Shown: positions 23,415-36,800, counted from the first letter of the stretch. The stretch: 64,000 nt of DNA from Endomychus coccineus (GCA_958510875.1 OY294072.1:5128501-5192500); one strand, 5' to 3'. Made by a program: numbers and translations. The notes: generated by a model not told the origin, from the sequence alone.

Positions 23415-25181
23415 GGATATTTCCTCAGGAATTTAAAGTTTAGTCACACCAGTATACAAATCTGGAGATAAACAAAAACTCACCAACTATAGACCTATAT
23501 ATCAGTAATCTCAAATTTCTCAAAGATAATAGAACGTATTATTAAGAATAAACTAATAATATATTTAGAAAATAACAACTTATTATCAACAAACCAATTT
23601 GGTTTTAGAGAAAATAAATCTACTGAGAACGCTATACACCTTTTAACAAATGAGATATATGACAGCCTATAGATAAAGGAGAGCAATGTGCTGCAGTTTT
23701 TCTTGATCTAGCTAAGGCATTCGATACTGTAAGCCATGAAATACTACTATAAAAAAATGGATAATATGGGTATTAGAGGCCATTGCAACCACTTATTCAG
23801 ATCATATTTGACATATAGAACACAACAAGTCAAAATCGATAACCCTTCAAGCACAAAATTGACAATTAACTGTGGCATTCAACAAGGATGTGTCTTGGGC
23901 CCTGTTCTATTTTTAATCTACATAAACGATTTACTAAAACTTAATCTAGGCTGTCTCATAATCTCATTCGCAGACGACACAGTTATATTTCTCAGAATCA
24001 CAAATTGGGATACAATAAGGACAAATATAGAAACAGCGATGAAAAGGGTACAACAATGGTTAGTAAAAAATGTTTTAACTTTAAATCTTCATAAAACTCA
24101 TTGGTTACCCCTTTTCTTCATATAAAAGTGAACTGCCAGAGTATAAAAGTATAACATTTCATAACTGGAATTGCAAATATACCGAAAACTGTGAATGTAC
24201 AATTAAAAAATAGAATTCTCTGAGAAGACAAAATATCTCGGTATTGAATTAGACAATCATTTAAAATGGAACTTTCACATTGACATGTTGCTAAAAAAAC
24301 TAAGGAAACTGTTTTATGTATTTCGAGAACTGAGAACATTTTCTTAGCTCTACCAGATTTAAAAATGGTATATTTTGCCCTTGCCCAATCGATACTCCAG
24401 TACGACATAATAGGATGGGGCGGGAGCATATAGTACAATTATGGATACTCTCAGTAGAACCCAAAATCAATTACTGAAAATAATACTTCGTAAGTCCTGA
24501 CGCTTTAGTACAAAATATCTATATAAAATTGCAAACCTACGTAATATTAAACAACTATATATTAAAACAATTCTAATGAACATCCACAAAAATTCTAGAC
24601 AACATATATCTCATATATGCAGTACACGTAAAAACTGTAGACTAGATCTTACTATCCCAATAGCAAAGAAGACGATAGGACGGCGATGTAGCGCATATCT
24701 AGGACCAAGATTCTATAACTTATTACCTGATTGATTACGAACCCATGGTAATATAAAAACCATTAATAAGAAAATAAATTATTATTTATTAACATCTGAC
24801 ATTACAAAATATCTACTATATTCGTCTTAACATACAAGTACTATTACATGCCTCTAAAAATATCATTATTTTAACGTGATTTGTACTCTCGCAACCAAAT
24901 AAATATTGTAATATGTATATATAAGTTTAAACACTGCATTATACTATATTATACATGCACTCCAAATTGTAACAACAACATTCATGCACAAGCATTGCTT
25001 ATATAAATGTTATTGCAAAAAGGTACTTGCATTCACATTATACTTCCTTCTAAACGATTCTATATAAATTTACTATAGTATATAACATAAATACATAATA
25101 TATGAATCTATGAATGTATATACGTATGAATATAAACCCATATTCAATTTGTAATTATTGGAGAAATAAAATTTGATTTGA
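23415..25181 (+). mobile_element. 5'-truncated LINE inserted in Helitron intron 3
   Basis: The insert starts inside RT fingers (about 23415, IFPQEFK). It runs through YKSGDKQKLTNYRPI, the palm motif FLDLAKAFDTVSHE, the QGCVLGPVLFLIYINDL block (frame 23736-24125) and FADDTVIFL, to the usual C-terminal tail near 24830. It ends in (TTTGA)n at 25172-25185. Several stops and frameshifts (for example 23520, 23668, 23750, 24122) show that it is inactive. The 5' truncation and simple-repeat tail are typical of target-primed reverse transcription. It is a different subfamily from the LINEs at 12.1, 36.5 and 43.3 kb. Confidence 0.85.
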
Positions 25182-25194
25182 TTTGACTTTACAG

Positions 25195-26874
25195 AGGCAA
25201 CAGCAGACGTACAAGATCCAATTGTACAAGAGCTGACGGCCGAAGAGCAAAGGCTTATATACGAGGCTCAACAATTGATTGTTTTAGACAACCGATTAGA
25301 GTTTAGACGTCGAAACATGCCCAATCAAATGAACACCTATCTAATCGCTTATTCGGACGATGTTCATCAACATGGATTGGGACCTTGTGAATTCACCTGT
25401 CCCCATTGCGAAGCTATACATTTCCAGGCTGAACAGAATGCTAACGGCCTATACAAAGATTGCTGTGAATTGGGTAAAGTACAACTTCAGGAACAACAAG
25501 ACGTTCCAGCACGTCTATTAGAACTGTACACCGCAAACGGTGAAGAGGCCCGACATTTTCGACAGAGAAGTATAGCGTACAATAACGCTCTATGTTTTGC
25601 CAGTGTATGCGTGAGCGAAATACACAATCCGAATTTCCTTGGAGCCACAGGTTTTTATAAAATTCAGGGTCAATTTGTACATTACATACATCACGTAAAC
25701 CCGTTAAGGGGACGTGATCAATATCATGCACAAAATCCAGGTCGTTTGTATTTTTTAGATGCCAATACGGCCTTTAACGAGCGAATCGCCAACGCAGAAA
25801 ATCGAAACTGCAGACCGGCACTATTGCAACAATTAGAGAACTTGATTAGAAACATAAATCCTTTTGCACAGGCTTACAGCAATCTGCGAGAGGTTGCGGC
25901 AGATCGACCCCACGACACGATCACTCTACGATTGTTACAAACACGAAACCGACATATAAACCCACCTCTTATAAACGAGGTGGCCGTTATTTTTGAAGGT
26001 AATTATCTAGGTGCCATAGAAAATTACGACCTTAGAGTTTACGTGAGGCAAGGTCAGAGGGTGATTCCTCGGCCCATCTCCATTCTCAACAGCAACTGCG
26101 ATCCTCTATGTTACCCGTTGTTGTTTGCCCACGGCGAGCCAGGTTACGCATGCAACGTTCCACACACCAGAGGACCCGGTAAAGTGAGTATGCGAGAGTA
26201 TTACCTTTACAGGAAAAATTTCAGATCGATAGAGCGAAACAATCAACGCCGTCGCTTTAACGTCTACATAGACTGCGCTCGATTATCCCACAAGCTGATC
26301 GTCGACGCTTACGTAAAAATCGAAAACGAACGCATGGATTTCATACTGAGAAACCGACATTTGCTACGTGGTGCAGGTTTTAACGACATGGAGGACTATC
26401 TCAACGTGCAAGCGAACGAACGAGATTTACCTCTATTTACCTCGTGTTATTATACTACCTTCTACGTTTCAGGGATCGCCACGAAACTGCCTCCAAAACT
26501 ACCAGGACGCCATAGCCATCCTGGCGAAATTCGGCAAACCCGACATGTTTATCACGTTCACGTGTAATCCGCAATGGCCCGAGATTAGAGAAAATCTACA
26601 CGCTGGTCAACAATCTGGCGATCGTCCCGATCTCATAAATAGAGTGTTTCACTTGAAATTGAAGGAATTGTTATTGGACATCAACAGACGACACGTGTTT
26701 GGTGTAACTACAGCCTTCCTGTACGTGATCGAATTCCAAAAACGAGGTTCACCCCACGCACACATCCTGATGTGGTTGCGAGAACAAGACAAGTTCAGAG
26801 AACCCGAAGACGTAGACCTATTCGTATGTTCCGAGATACCACATCCACAACACGAACGAGAATTATACGAAAAG
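25195..26874 (+). CDS. Helitron gene exon 4: zinc-like motif and Rep (HUH) domain
   Basis: The exon begins after actttacag in phase 1. It encodes a CEFTCPHCEAIHF ... DCC motif, the usual N-terminal zinc-like block of animal Helitron proteins, then a long region ending ILRNRHLLRG. Near 26432-26455 the reading frame shifts by one. The continuation (from RVIILPSTFQGSPRN) has KFGKPDMFITFTCNPQWPEI and the HUH motif RGSPHAHILMWL at 26743-26778. Both are diagnostic of the Helitron_like_N domain. The exon end at 26874, with a gttcgt donor, is chosen because it alone links LYEK to VQRQMIHGPC in frame; the donor is weak. Confidence 0.8.
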
Positions 26875-26936
26875 GTTCGTGGTGACATACATTTTTCTCG
26901 CTACATTGAAAATTTCAAACGAATTTTCCGTTTCAG

Positions 26937-27297
26937 GTCCAAAGACAAATGATCCACGGCCCCTGTTTTCCTCTCAACGAACAAGCATTGTGTAGAGGTG
27001 AGGACGGCCGATGCACGAAGAAATTTCCCAAAGAATTTTGCGAACAAACAATGTTTGTCGAAAACAGCTATCCACAATACCGTAGAAGAAACGACGGTAG
27101 AACGATTCGAAAGGCTCGAGCGGTACTAGACAATCGTCACGTAGTTCCGTATAACAAATACCTACTCAACAAATACGACTCCCACGTTAACGTTGAAATA
27201 TGTTCGTCACTTAGAAGTTTGAAATACATCTTCAAGTATGTGTATAAGGGTTATGACAATGTACGAGTTGAATTGCATCGTGAACATATGGACGACG
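26937..27297 (+). CDS. Helitron gene exon 5: end of Rep domain with tyrosine motif
   Basis: It follows a ccgtttcag acceptor after a 62-nt intron. It encodes QRQMIHGPCFPLNEQALCRG, a KKFPKEF block and then SLKYIFKYVYKGYDNV (about 27215-27262), which carries the closely spaced tyrosines expected for Rep motif 3, the nicking residues. It ends in phase 1 at gtaagt. Both the HUH and tyrosine motifs look intact. Confidence 0.75.
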
Positions 27298-27353
27298 GTA
27301 AGTTATTTTTCTTATTACATAATCGATTCATCAATTTTTTGATTCGATTACAG

Positions 27354-28659
27354 GTGGTGAAGGTTTGGTACACAATGAAGTTGAAACGTACGTAGACCAA
27401 AGATACGTTTCGATAAACGAGGCGGATTGGCGAATTAACGCTTTCCCTATGCACGAAAAAAGTCACGCCATTTACAGATTGGACGTGCACCTGCGAAACC
27501 AGCAATATATCTATTTCCGTCAAGATAACGAAGAAGCGGCTGCGAATCTAGCCAGACAAAGGAACACAACATTGACAGCATGGTTACAGTTGAACGTAAA
27601 CGATCATCATGCCAGACAGTTCCTTTATCAAGAAATTCCACTGCATTACGTCTTCAATAAGACTGATTTCAGATGGACACGAAGGATACGAGGTGCCGAC
27701 AAAATCATACCTAGAATGCCCAGGCAGATGAGAGTCATGTTTGCAATGATGCTGTTGAATTGCAACTTGACGAACGCAAACGAGTTATGGCAACAATTCA
27801 AGTCGAACATCTACGAAGACCATACGCGGCGCGGCGATAACGCCAACACGGCCGAAATAAAAGCGCTCAGACACATTATGACGATCTCACGAGCGAACGA
27901 CAGGCACATAGAAGAGTTCGAAATCGCGTTACCGCACAATATACAAGATGCAATAATGATTAACGATGAAGGTAACGATGACGAACACATAATGGCACAC
28001 GTCGATGATCTCGAACGCGATATCGTGAACGAGATGAATCTAAACGAAGAACAGAGGGCGGTTTTCGACGCTGTCGTCGAAACCGTCGCAGATCCCCTCC
28101 GTCAACCGAGATTGTTCTACGTAGACGGACCAGGTGGCACCGGAAAAACGTTTCTCTACAACGCCATCATTTCGAAGCTGACGAGAGAAAACGTATCAGT
28201 GCTAGCAACCGCATGGACCGGCATAGCGTCCACGCTCCTGAAAACCGGTAGAACGGTACATTCCACTTTCCAATTACCTGTACCGACAATCGAAACGTCC
28301 ACTTCTGCATTCACTCCGCAGAACGGACAACGATTCGTCCACGTTTCGGCGATAATTATAGACGAAATATCGATGGCAAGCAAATACGCTCTCCATTGTA
28401 TCGACGAAATGTTGAGAAATATTTGCGGCGACGGACGACCGTTCGCCAACAAGGTTATCATCCTCGGTGGTGACTTTAGACAACTGTTACCGATAGCGCC
28501 AGGTACTGGTGGTTCCGGTCCAAGTTTCAACCTGTGCGTTAAACGAAGTCCCCTATGGGAGAGATTCCACAGAATGTCGTTGGTTCACAACGTTCGAGCG
28601 AATCCAGACGAAAACGAATTCAAAGAGTGGCTGCTTCGCATCGGCAACGCCACAGAGAA
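27354..28659 (+). CDS. Helitron gene exon 6: PIF1-type helicase domain, N-terminal half
   Basis: After a 56-nt intron the exon reads GEGLVHNEVETYVDQRYVS, the usual bridge, and then the helicase. Walker A is DGPGGTGKTFLY (about 28123-28158), Walker B is IIIDEISM (about 28354), and the next motif is VIILGGDFRQLLPI (about 28458). These are superfamily 1 PIF1-like signatures. GC content is clearly higher than the surroundings, as expected for coding DNA under past selection. No stop or frameshift occurs in 435 codons. It ends in phase 2 at gtaagt. Confidence 0.85.
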
Positions 28660-28729
28660 GTAAGTTTAATAACTGGTTGTTTCTTTGTGACACGTTCTAC
28701 AGTGATTAATATATTTTTTTTTCTTACAG

Positions 28730-29488
28730 TCAATTAGCCGTAGAAAAGCAATTACCTCCGGAGTACGTGTCCATACCGGCTAGATGTTTGGTACGAGACG
28801 TGGTAACCGAGATCTACGGCGAACATGTAAACGTCGATGACGAGACGCTACAGCAAAAGGTCATCCTTTGTCCAAAAAACGACAGTTGCGATGAATTAAG
28901 CGAACGCATCCTCAACAGAGCCAGGCGTACGGAAGCAAACGGAATCGCTATAGCACAGCCGATCCGAACCTACATGAGCGCCGACTCTGTAGTTGACGAA
29001 AACGAAGAGGTAAACTTTCCGGTCGAATTCTTAAACACCGTGAAATCAGGTACCCTACCGCCACATCAATTGAAGATTTGCGAAGGTAGTATATAACGGA
29101 ACTCGATTACAAATCGTTCGTATGCTCGATAAATTCTTGCATGCGAAGATTGTTTCAGGTGGTAGAGTGAACGACGAAGTGTTCATTCCCAGAATGGATC
29201 TAACGACGACCGCAGATCGAAACATTCCGTTTCAGCTAAAACGACGTCAGTTTCCGATCAAGTTGGCGTTCGCAATGACGATCAACAAGGCGCAAGGTCA
29301 GACCTTCGACAAAGTAGGTATCTATCTACCACAACCAGTTTTCGCACACGGTATGCTTTACGAGAGCACGATCCTACGACGCCGTGAAAATACAAATAGA
29401 CGAAACTAGGACTCAAGGTAAATTATTACGGGCCCACAGCCCAGATGTTTTTACAAAAAATATAGTCTATATGGACGCCCTACGTTGA
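28730..29488 (+). pseudogene. Helitron gene exon 7: helicase C-terminal half, two deletions
   Basis: The exon follows a ttttttttcttacag acceptor. It encodes VEKQLPPEYVSIPAR, then LCPKNDSCDELSERIL and GTLPPHQLKI. The expected block with PVMLLRN is missing at about 29086, and the frame resumes at NGTRLQIVRMLDKF. The motif LAFAMTINKAQGQTFDKVGI is intact at about 29266-29325. A second small deletion follows HGMLY at about 29360, removing the start of the ALSR motif. The tail resumes as ARSYDAVKIQIDETRTQG and ends VYMDALR with TGA at 29486-29488. The recognisable C-terminus shows the gene was full length until recently. Confidence 0.75.
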
Positions 29489-31199
29489 TATGATAATTGT
29501 CGTTTCAACGGTGACAAATGTTGATTTATTTGAAATTGTAATCCATGTTGTTTTTTATAAACGATCGAAACGTGTTATTATTTGCTCTTATATACAATGT
29601 AAATACAATTAGATTCGGACGTATGCAAGAACGCGTGCTCACGAAGCCGTTATGTATAAGCAATACACATATGTTTCGGATTGAAAGTATAGATATTGTA
29701 CATATTTGTGAAACGTGTACGTTTCGTTTGGATTATTTACCGCATCACACGACACAAATTTCAAATTTACTAACATTCATTACATTGCTTTTTAGTAAAT
29801 TGTAATAGAGTTTGAAAATCTATCGAATTATAATAATAGTGGAGTTATCCTGATTCGTTAAGGCTAAAGTCTGCTATGCGTTGAGCATCGACTTATCTCG
29901 AACGGAAATTCACTCAAAAAACTTTGATAGAAACTTTCAAACGAGGTTAATAGGATTTACATTTCGATGCAAATGAAATATCACCTGAAATGATATTAAC
30001 GAACACGGTATTTGATATTTTTCAAAATTCAAAGTACATATAATTATTAACGACAATTTGTAATATCAATCGATATTATTGAAAGATATCAAATCCAAGC
30101 TGTCTACCTTCCCGTGGTGTGTTTGTCCATAAAAGTAATTGTTTATTACATTCTTATCAAATTATTTTTCATTACAAAATATGTATTTCAATAAGAATTA
30201 TTCGAAAACTTAATTTCAATATAAAATAACAATTATTTTTAGCCAAAGTACAGCTATTTTATCATATATCGATTATTATTATTTTCTCATTGATCATTTC
30301 TAACTTTCTTTTAGATGTTCATCAAAGAAAAACAATCTCCACTGAACACACAAGTCTACAAAAACAAACAAGTAAATGAAAATCATATTCCATATACATT
30401 TATTATTGTTATATTATGTACGTTGTTGTATTTTTTTTAAATTAATACAAATTACATATCTATAGATACTTTTGACATTGACATAGTGTAAAAAAATTTT
30501 AATTTTCGAAAGTTGGATAATTAAACAACAATTTAAAAAATAATGATGTATAACATTCAATTTACAATCATTAATATTAACAAATTCCTTCACCTCACTT
30601 TACCATTACAAAAGCGTAATAGCTCCTACCTTTGAATATATCCCACAGTATGGTTGAATAATTTCCAATTGCTTCAGAATAGTAACAAACGATACTCGGT
30701 TAACAATTGATTACAAGATTCAAGTAATTTTTGCAGTAAGTATATGTAAATTCTTTCTTAATGGGTGAGAGTTTTGAAGAAGTTGAAACATGTTGCCGTT
30801 CAATCCATGAACTTATAAAATACAAACAAGACTCCTTATATTTCAGAATTTTCCTGCATACACAAAAAATGAACGGTTTTCTATAGGGTACCTGCCGCTG
30901 CTTACTTTGAATAGGTAGTTGTAGTAAATATAGGTGATAGGTACTTTCGAAGAAATAGAGTTATCTTCATTCAAATAATTAATGAAAATGATACTCGATT
31001 AACATTGGTAACTACTTTTGAACAATACATGTTGCCTTTCAGTCGATAAACTAATACAAATTTTATATTCTTTTCTTTGAAATTGAATGATACAAAAACA
31101 CATGTTACTTTTCAACAAGTTGATACACTTGCACTTCACAACCAATGAGTAAAGTAAAACAAAGTTCTTTTAAATCCAGCCAAGTGGTTGTACATCGAC
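29489..31199. other. AT-rich intergenic stretch downstream of the Helitron gene
   Basis: No gene is supported; the 86-codon frame at 29545-29805 has no recognisable features. The Helitron 3' terminus (a short hairpin before CTRR) should lie somewhere here but I could not place it. From about 30650 segments resemble the dispersed repeat flank at 590-1140. Confidence 0.45.
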
Positions 31200-34100
31200 T
31201 TCATTGATTGAATTATATAACCTATAAATGTCAAAGTGACATATGATCTATACCATAGAATAACTTGTGACACGTGCTAATAGTAACATTTTCTATAAAC
31301 CCGACAAGCTAGCGAAGCGAGCCTGGAAAACAGTCGAAATGTTAACTTTGAACCTTTTAGAAGGTGGTGATAGCCACAAACCGGCTCGAAAACTGTTTTG
31401 AAACATTTAATTTTGGTTAAATACACGGTTTTCTATAAGAATGATATATTATAACGTTAGCACAAATAACGAAATGGCATTCAAAGTATAGATTGTATGG
31501 TTTTAATACTAACAATTGGGCTTTGCAGAATACGTATATAAAAAGAATCAAGGTAGGATTAAAGTTCAATAATGAAATACTCCCATTTACTCAGTTGTTC
31601 CTTGCATTATATCTATATAACCTACAACTGCCAGAGTGACGTCTGTCATCGTGACAACCTAAAGGTGCCCGTAAGCCTCACATAAAGGTTACCACGCACT
31701 ATCCGACTAAACCCTCAAAAAGGCGTTGCACATAAAAAACTGTTAACAGCGGGGCGTAGCCCGTAAAATCAGCTAACTAGAATGAGCGACAGTTTAAGTT
31801 GGTGCACAAGTTACCAAAAATCAAACTAGGAATATGGACCCGACAAGCGAGCGAAGCGAGCCTGGAAAATTGTCGAAATGTTAACTTTGATCCTTTTAGA
31901 AGGTGGTGATAGCCACAAACCGGCTCGAAAACTGTTTTGAAATAGTTAATTTTGGTTAAATAAACGGTTTTCTATAAGGATGTTATATTATAACGTTAGC
32001 ACAAATAACGAAATGGCATTCAAAGTATAGATTGTATAGTTTCAATACTAACAATTGGGCTTTGCAGAATATGTATATAGAAAGAATCAAGGTAGGATTA
32101 AAATTCAATAATGAAATACCTTCATTTACTCAGTTGTTCCTTGCATTATATCTATGTAACCTACAACTGTCAAGTTGACGTTTGTCCAAGTGACAACCTA
32201 AAGGTGCCCATACGCCTCACATAAAGGTTACCACGCATTATCCGACTAAACCCTCGAAAAGGCGTTGCACATGAAAACAACTGTACGTCAGCGGGGCGTA
32301 GCCCGTAAAATCAACTAGTCGGTATTAGAATAAGCGGCTTATTAAGTTGGTAGTCAAGTTACTAAAAATCAAACTAGGAATATGCGATTTTCGACCTAAT
32401 CGACGAACATTTTTGAACACGACAAGCTAAATGAAGCGAGCGCAGCGAGCTCGAAAAATGATTGAAACGTTAACTTTGAACCTTTTAAAAGGTCGTGATA
32501 GCCCCAAACCGGGTCGAAAACTGTTTTGAAATAGTTAATTTTCCGTAAATCGAATGACGTTCACGTGAGAAACGCGTAGCTTGCAAGTTAGAAAAGTGCA
32601 AATTGGTTGTACCTAATACGGCTTTACGGCGACTTTTCGCGTGCCGTTTTCGCTCCATGTAGTTAGATTTAGTGTCGGACCGTGCCCGACGGCCCTTCTT
32701 TTTTCAATAAATGTCCATTAAATAGGAAAATCTAATTAAAATAGAAACAGGTACTCTCAGGTCTCACCTATGCACGTCTAACGTGCAACGTACCAAAGGG
32801 AATTTTCTAGCTACTAAAATATACCCGAAGCGGATAAATGCTAGCGGCCCATAGCGGAAAAGACTTAATTACAGCTGGCGCCGGCCGTACGGGCCACGAA
32901 ACGGCCCCAAATTAACAAGATCGAGGTAAAATGTATAAACTCTAACTTACGCGGAGCGGGCTCCTCGAGGGAAACTTCAAAATGATTTCGTTCGTAGCTT
33001 ATTACATAGGAGGTTTGGCCTTCATGCAATTGTGTTTTTATACAATTTGAACCTTCTAATTTCGATAGGCCAAGTGAAAATCCCGGAGCCTCAAGCGCTA
33101 AAGATATCTGGGTGTTTGAACTTTCGTATAAAATTGCGAAATTTGGCATTCTTAGAAACGTCAAATTAATTAATCTGACACAAGAGTTGGGGATATTTTT
33201 ATTCAAATCGATATAATACCAATTTTTGTCGTCCATAATGTAATAATAATAATGAAAATTGCTCAAATCGAAAACTAGAGCCTGTACTTTCAATTAAAAT
33301 TCACCATTCGAAAGATCGTCATCGATAATGTTAAAATGGAACCAAATTATAGTCCAAGACGTAGCGCAAAAATGCCGCTAAGTAGCTTAAAATAAATCAT
33401 AAAGATTTGACGTGTTTTGACGGTAACCTATGTAAGGATTAAGTGATAACTCACGAAGAGAACTGATTTCGGAGGTGTATGTATAATAAAACGATGTAGA
33501 AATAATACCAAGAGATCTTAAATAGCTATATACTGCTCAGAAACTCCCTAAATGGTCCGTGGACGAAGGTATACTTCCTAGGGGTACAAGTACATTTCTA
33601 CATTTTCCGGTACTTTGGGCGACGATAAAGCATACATATCGACTCTAGAATCTTTTTAATAACCTATGCAACAAATCTATGGTCTTATTCCACCAAAATC
33701 TAACCTTATTCATAGTCTGGGAGTTATATGTAGTAAACAACATGTCTCTAACTAAAAGTCAACAAAACTACATAAATAAGATATGAACGTGGGGCCCCAT
33801 CTATTAAAAAACGTTCTAGAGGTATGTCTGAACAATGTGTAACAATAAGACTTTCCATATTTTATTTTAGAAATAGATAAATTGAGAATATCAATTATGG
33901 TGCACACATACATATTCTTGCAACAAACTAAAGTACATAGGGATGAAAGAATAACAGAACGATTAAGAAAGGTATGTACATCATCTACGATATTAGTACA
34001 ACTGATTCACTAAGGTACATAACAAGATATGTGTCATATTCTACAGTAAGCGTAGCATCTTCCAGTAGCAGCACGATCATTGGATTCACTCAGAATTACT

Positions 34101-35120
34101 TCAAATTCACAGTACAAGCCTTTCAAAGTACTCGAGTAATGTCACTATAGATACAATAAAGATATTTTCATATACATGTGTATGGTGTATTATGTATTAG
34201 GATCTAAATTGTCAATTCACATTTTCAACGTAGATACAACGTTATGATACATATAATAGCATCTTTCAAGAATTCAATGCCAAATATGGATAAATTATAT
34301 GGAATAAGGAAAGATGTATACAAGAGTATTTCATATGTTCTTGGAAAGGAAAGCATTCAATGTTCAATTTACATGTAGGTACCTATCATTTCATACATAT
34401 GTCAGTTGGTGGAAAAATTGCACCAAATCATATCAGAACCAATTTTATGGAAACGTACATGCATGAAAATGATTATAAAAGTCTTCAACAATGAAGTTGC
34501 TGCCACAAGGTATACTTTCGACAAAGTATACATCACTATATGGATGTTATACAACATTAAGAGAGATGACGGGAAAGTTTACAAATGATAGATTGTACAG
34601 TTTCAATAGTACCCGAGTTATGTTACTATAGATACAATGAAGATATTTTCTACATGTGTATGATGTATTATGTTTTAGGATCTGAGTTGTCATTTCACAT
34701 TTTCAACGTAGATACAACGTTATGATACACATAATAGCATCTTTCAAGAATTCATTGCCAAATATGGATAAATTATATGGAATAAGGAAAGATGTATACA
34801 AGAGTATTTCATATGTTCTTGGAAAGGAAAGCATTCAATGTTCAATTTACATGTAGGTACCTATCATTTCATACATATGTCAGTTGGTGGAAAAATTGCA
34901 CCAAATCATATCAGAACCAATTTTATGGAAACGTACATGCATGAAAATGATTATAAAAGTCTTCAACAATGAAGTTGCTGCCACAAGGTATACTTTCGAC
35001 AAAGTATACATCACTATATGGATGTTATACAACATTAAGAGAGATGACGGGAAAAATTACAAATGATAGATTGTACAGTTTCAATACTTCAAATTGAGCT
35101 TTGTAAATATATATTTGAAA
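31200..35120 (+). repeat. R repeat, copy 4, with two extra partial heads
   Basis: Two truncated R heads (31300-31620 and 31620-32160) precede a fuller copy from about 32160. Each head has the landmarks accttttagaaggtggtgat and agcggggcgtagcccg, and the tail phrase acaattgggctttgcagaa. The antisense frame (32865-33293, minus) is present but lacks the final eight codons because of a stop (TAA). The tail has the duplicated unit with period about 481 (34127 and 34608), as in copy 1. The whole block resembles 1141-5010, so copies 1 and 4 are probably products of one larger duplication. Confidence 0.65.
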
Positions 35121-36530
35121 AGAACCCAGGTTAGAGTAATGTTTAATGATGACATACTTCCATTCATTCAGTTATTCCTGGCATATATCAGATAGATTCG
35201 GGCTGAAAAGAGAAAAAATTCTTCCTTAACGGGTAATAATTTTTTTATTATAACATACCTTCCTCTGATGTCTCTGTACTGTAACTAACTAGCATAAAGT
35301 AACTTTACAGATAATGCAAATAGCTTTAAAAATAATTGAAAAAGCAGCTTGAGAGATTTACATACAAAAGTAGTTGCAAACAACATTATCTGATTGAAAG
35401 TTATCGAATAACATTTCAACTTCAACTGAGGAAAGATTTCCAAATAATATGTCAGACCTAACGGTGTAGAGGTGGGAGGTATTCTCCTTCGATTACTTAA
35501 GTAGTAACTGTATCTTACTTCAGAAAAGAGAATGGTATAGTTACAGACTTGCATAATATATCATTGTCTGATTTCAAGTATTTGTTGATTCACAAATAGT
35601 TGGTTTTATTTAGGTTTTTTCTTTTACATTTGAGAATTTAATAAATAATAAAAGAGTTCACATTGTGGATAATCTATATCACTAAATAAGAAATAATCAC
35701 AATTATCCACTAAAAATACTATTAAAGTACAAAGGACCTTTCGACAAGCAAAAGGCATCAGAGTTGACAGATTCTCTGTAATTGAGCAGTTCTTTTACTG
35801 GATAAGGTTGATTTTTTTTTTATTTATATTTGAAAGTTATCGAATAACATTTTAACTTCAACTGAGGAAAGATTTCCAAATAATATATCAGACCCTAAGG
35901 GGTGTTGGGGTTTTAGGTATTGTCCTTCGATTACTTAAGTGGTAACTGTATCTTACTTCAGAAAAGAGAATGGTATAGTTACAGACTTGCATAATATATC
36001 ATTGTCTGATTTCAAGTATTTATTCATTCACAAATAGGTGGTTTTATTTAGGTTTTTTCTTTTACATTTGAAAATTTAATAAACATATCAAAAGAGTTCC
36101 CATTGTGGATAAACTATATCACTAAATAAAGAATAATCACCATCATCTACTAGAAATACTATCAAAGTACAGAGTAGCTATCGAATTACATTATAAAGAG
36201 GAATACCCTCCTACATACTGGTTCTATTTAGGTACTCTCTTTACTGGGAAACTTTTCCAAATAATAAATCACAACCAAAAGGGGGTTGGGTCATCTTCGA
36301 TTACTTAAATAGTAATGTAGGTATGTTACTCCACAAGAAGTAAGAAAATTATTGATTTAACTATTATATAGGTAGGTACTTTTGAAGAAATAGAGTTACC
36401 CTCCATTCAAAGGATTAATTGAATTTATTTAATATATCTACCTACTTCTGATGTTATATGTAAAACGATTACAAACTAAATAAATCTAAAATGAATACTT
36501 TTCAAACATATAAGTACATAATATCCTAAT
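35121..36530. other. non-coding stretch, internally repeated, upstream of LINE ORF1
   Basis: No gene. It matches 5011-6227 but with extra material: the block around 35400-35600 recurs at 35840-36030 (for example aatggtatagttacagac), a tandem duplication of about 440 bp missing at 5-6 kb. Confidence 0.5.
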
Positions 36531-36800
36531 GATATCAGTTTCCACATTGAAAATGGAGCTTTATGTATTCGGTTTGGAGCATGTTCTGTCTATGAATATT
36601 TTGGTATCTATAGGTGCTATAACTGCTCAGGTTTTGGTCATAGTGCTAAAAACTGTAAAATAGAAAATGTTTGTTTGAAATGTGGCAATCATGATCACTC
36701 TGGTATTACAAATGACAAATTCTCTTTAAAATTGAATTCGAATCATTCTCCATTCGATTATAACTGTCCAGTGTTAGTTCAAAAAATTAACGAAAATTAG
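36531..36800 (+). pseudogene. LINE ORF1 zinc-knuckle remnant, second copy
   Basis: It is nearly the same as 6240-6560. Knuckle 1 (CYNCSGFGHSAKNC) is intact. A deletion after NHDHSG removes about 36 bases, including the last cysteine of knuckle 2, and a stop follows early. The location directly before ORF2 preserves the usual two-ORF LINE layout. Confidence 0.65.

Larger units (their letters stand above)
21687..29488 (+). pseudogene. Helitron Rep/helicase gene, multi-exon, recently decayed
   Basis: Seven coding exons can be chained by splice sites with matching phases: 21687-21759, 21819-22001, 23179-23340, 25195-26874, 26937-27297, 27354-28659 and 28730-29488. In order the product has a basic, low-complexity N-terminus, a CPHC/CC zinc-like motif, the Helitron_like_N (HUH Rep) domain and a PIF1-type superfamily 1 helicase. 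Such proteins nick, unwind and join DNA for rolling-circle transposition in the nucleus. Three lesions are visible: a frameshift near 26440, loss of about 18 codons near 29086, and a small deletion near 29360 that removes the expected ALSR helicase motif. The copy is thus probably inactive. Intron 3 contains a LINE. The small minus-strand gene lies about 2.7 kb upstream and is transcribed away from it. Confidence 0.85.

Noticed and set aside
24118..24438. 106-codon minus-strand frame
   Set aside because: Antisense shadow of the decayed LINE ORF2 C-terminal region.
28156..28530. 124-codon antisense frame
   Set aside because: Shadow of the conserved helicase exon on the plus strand, which has clear Walker motifs.
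29545..29805. 86-codon frame downstream of the Helitron gene
   Set aside because: Low-complexity hydrophobic composition and no splice or family evidence.
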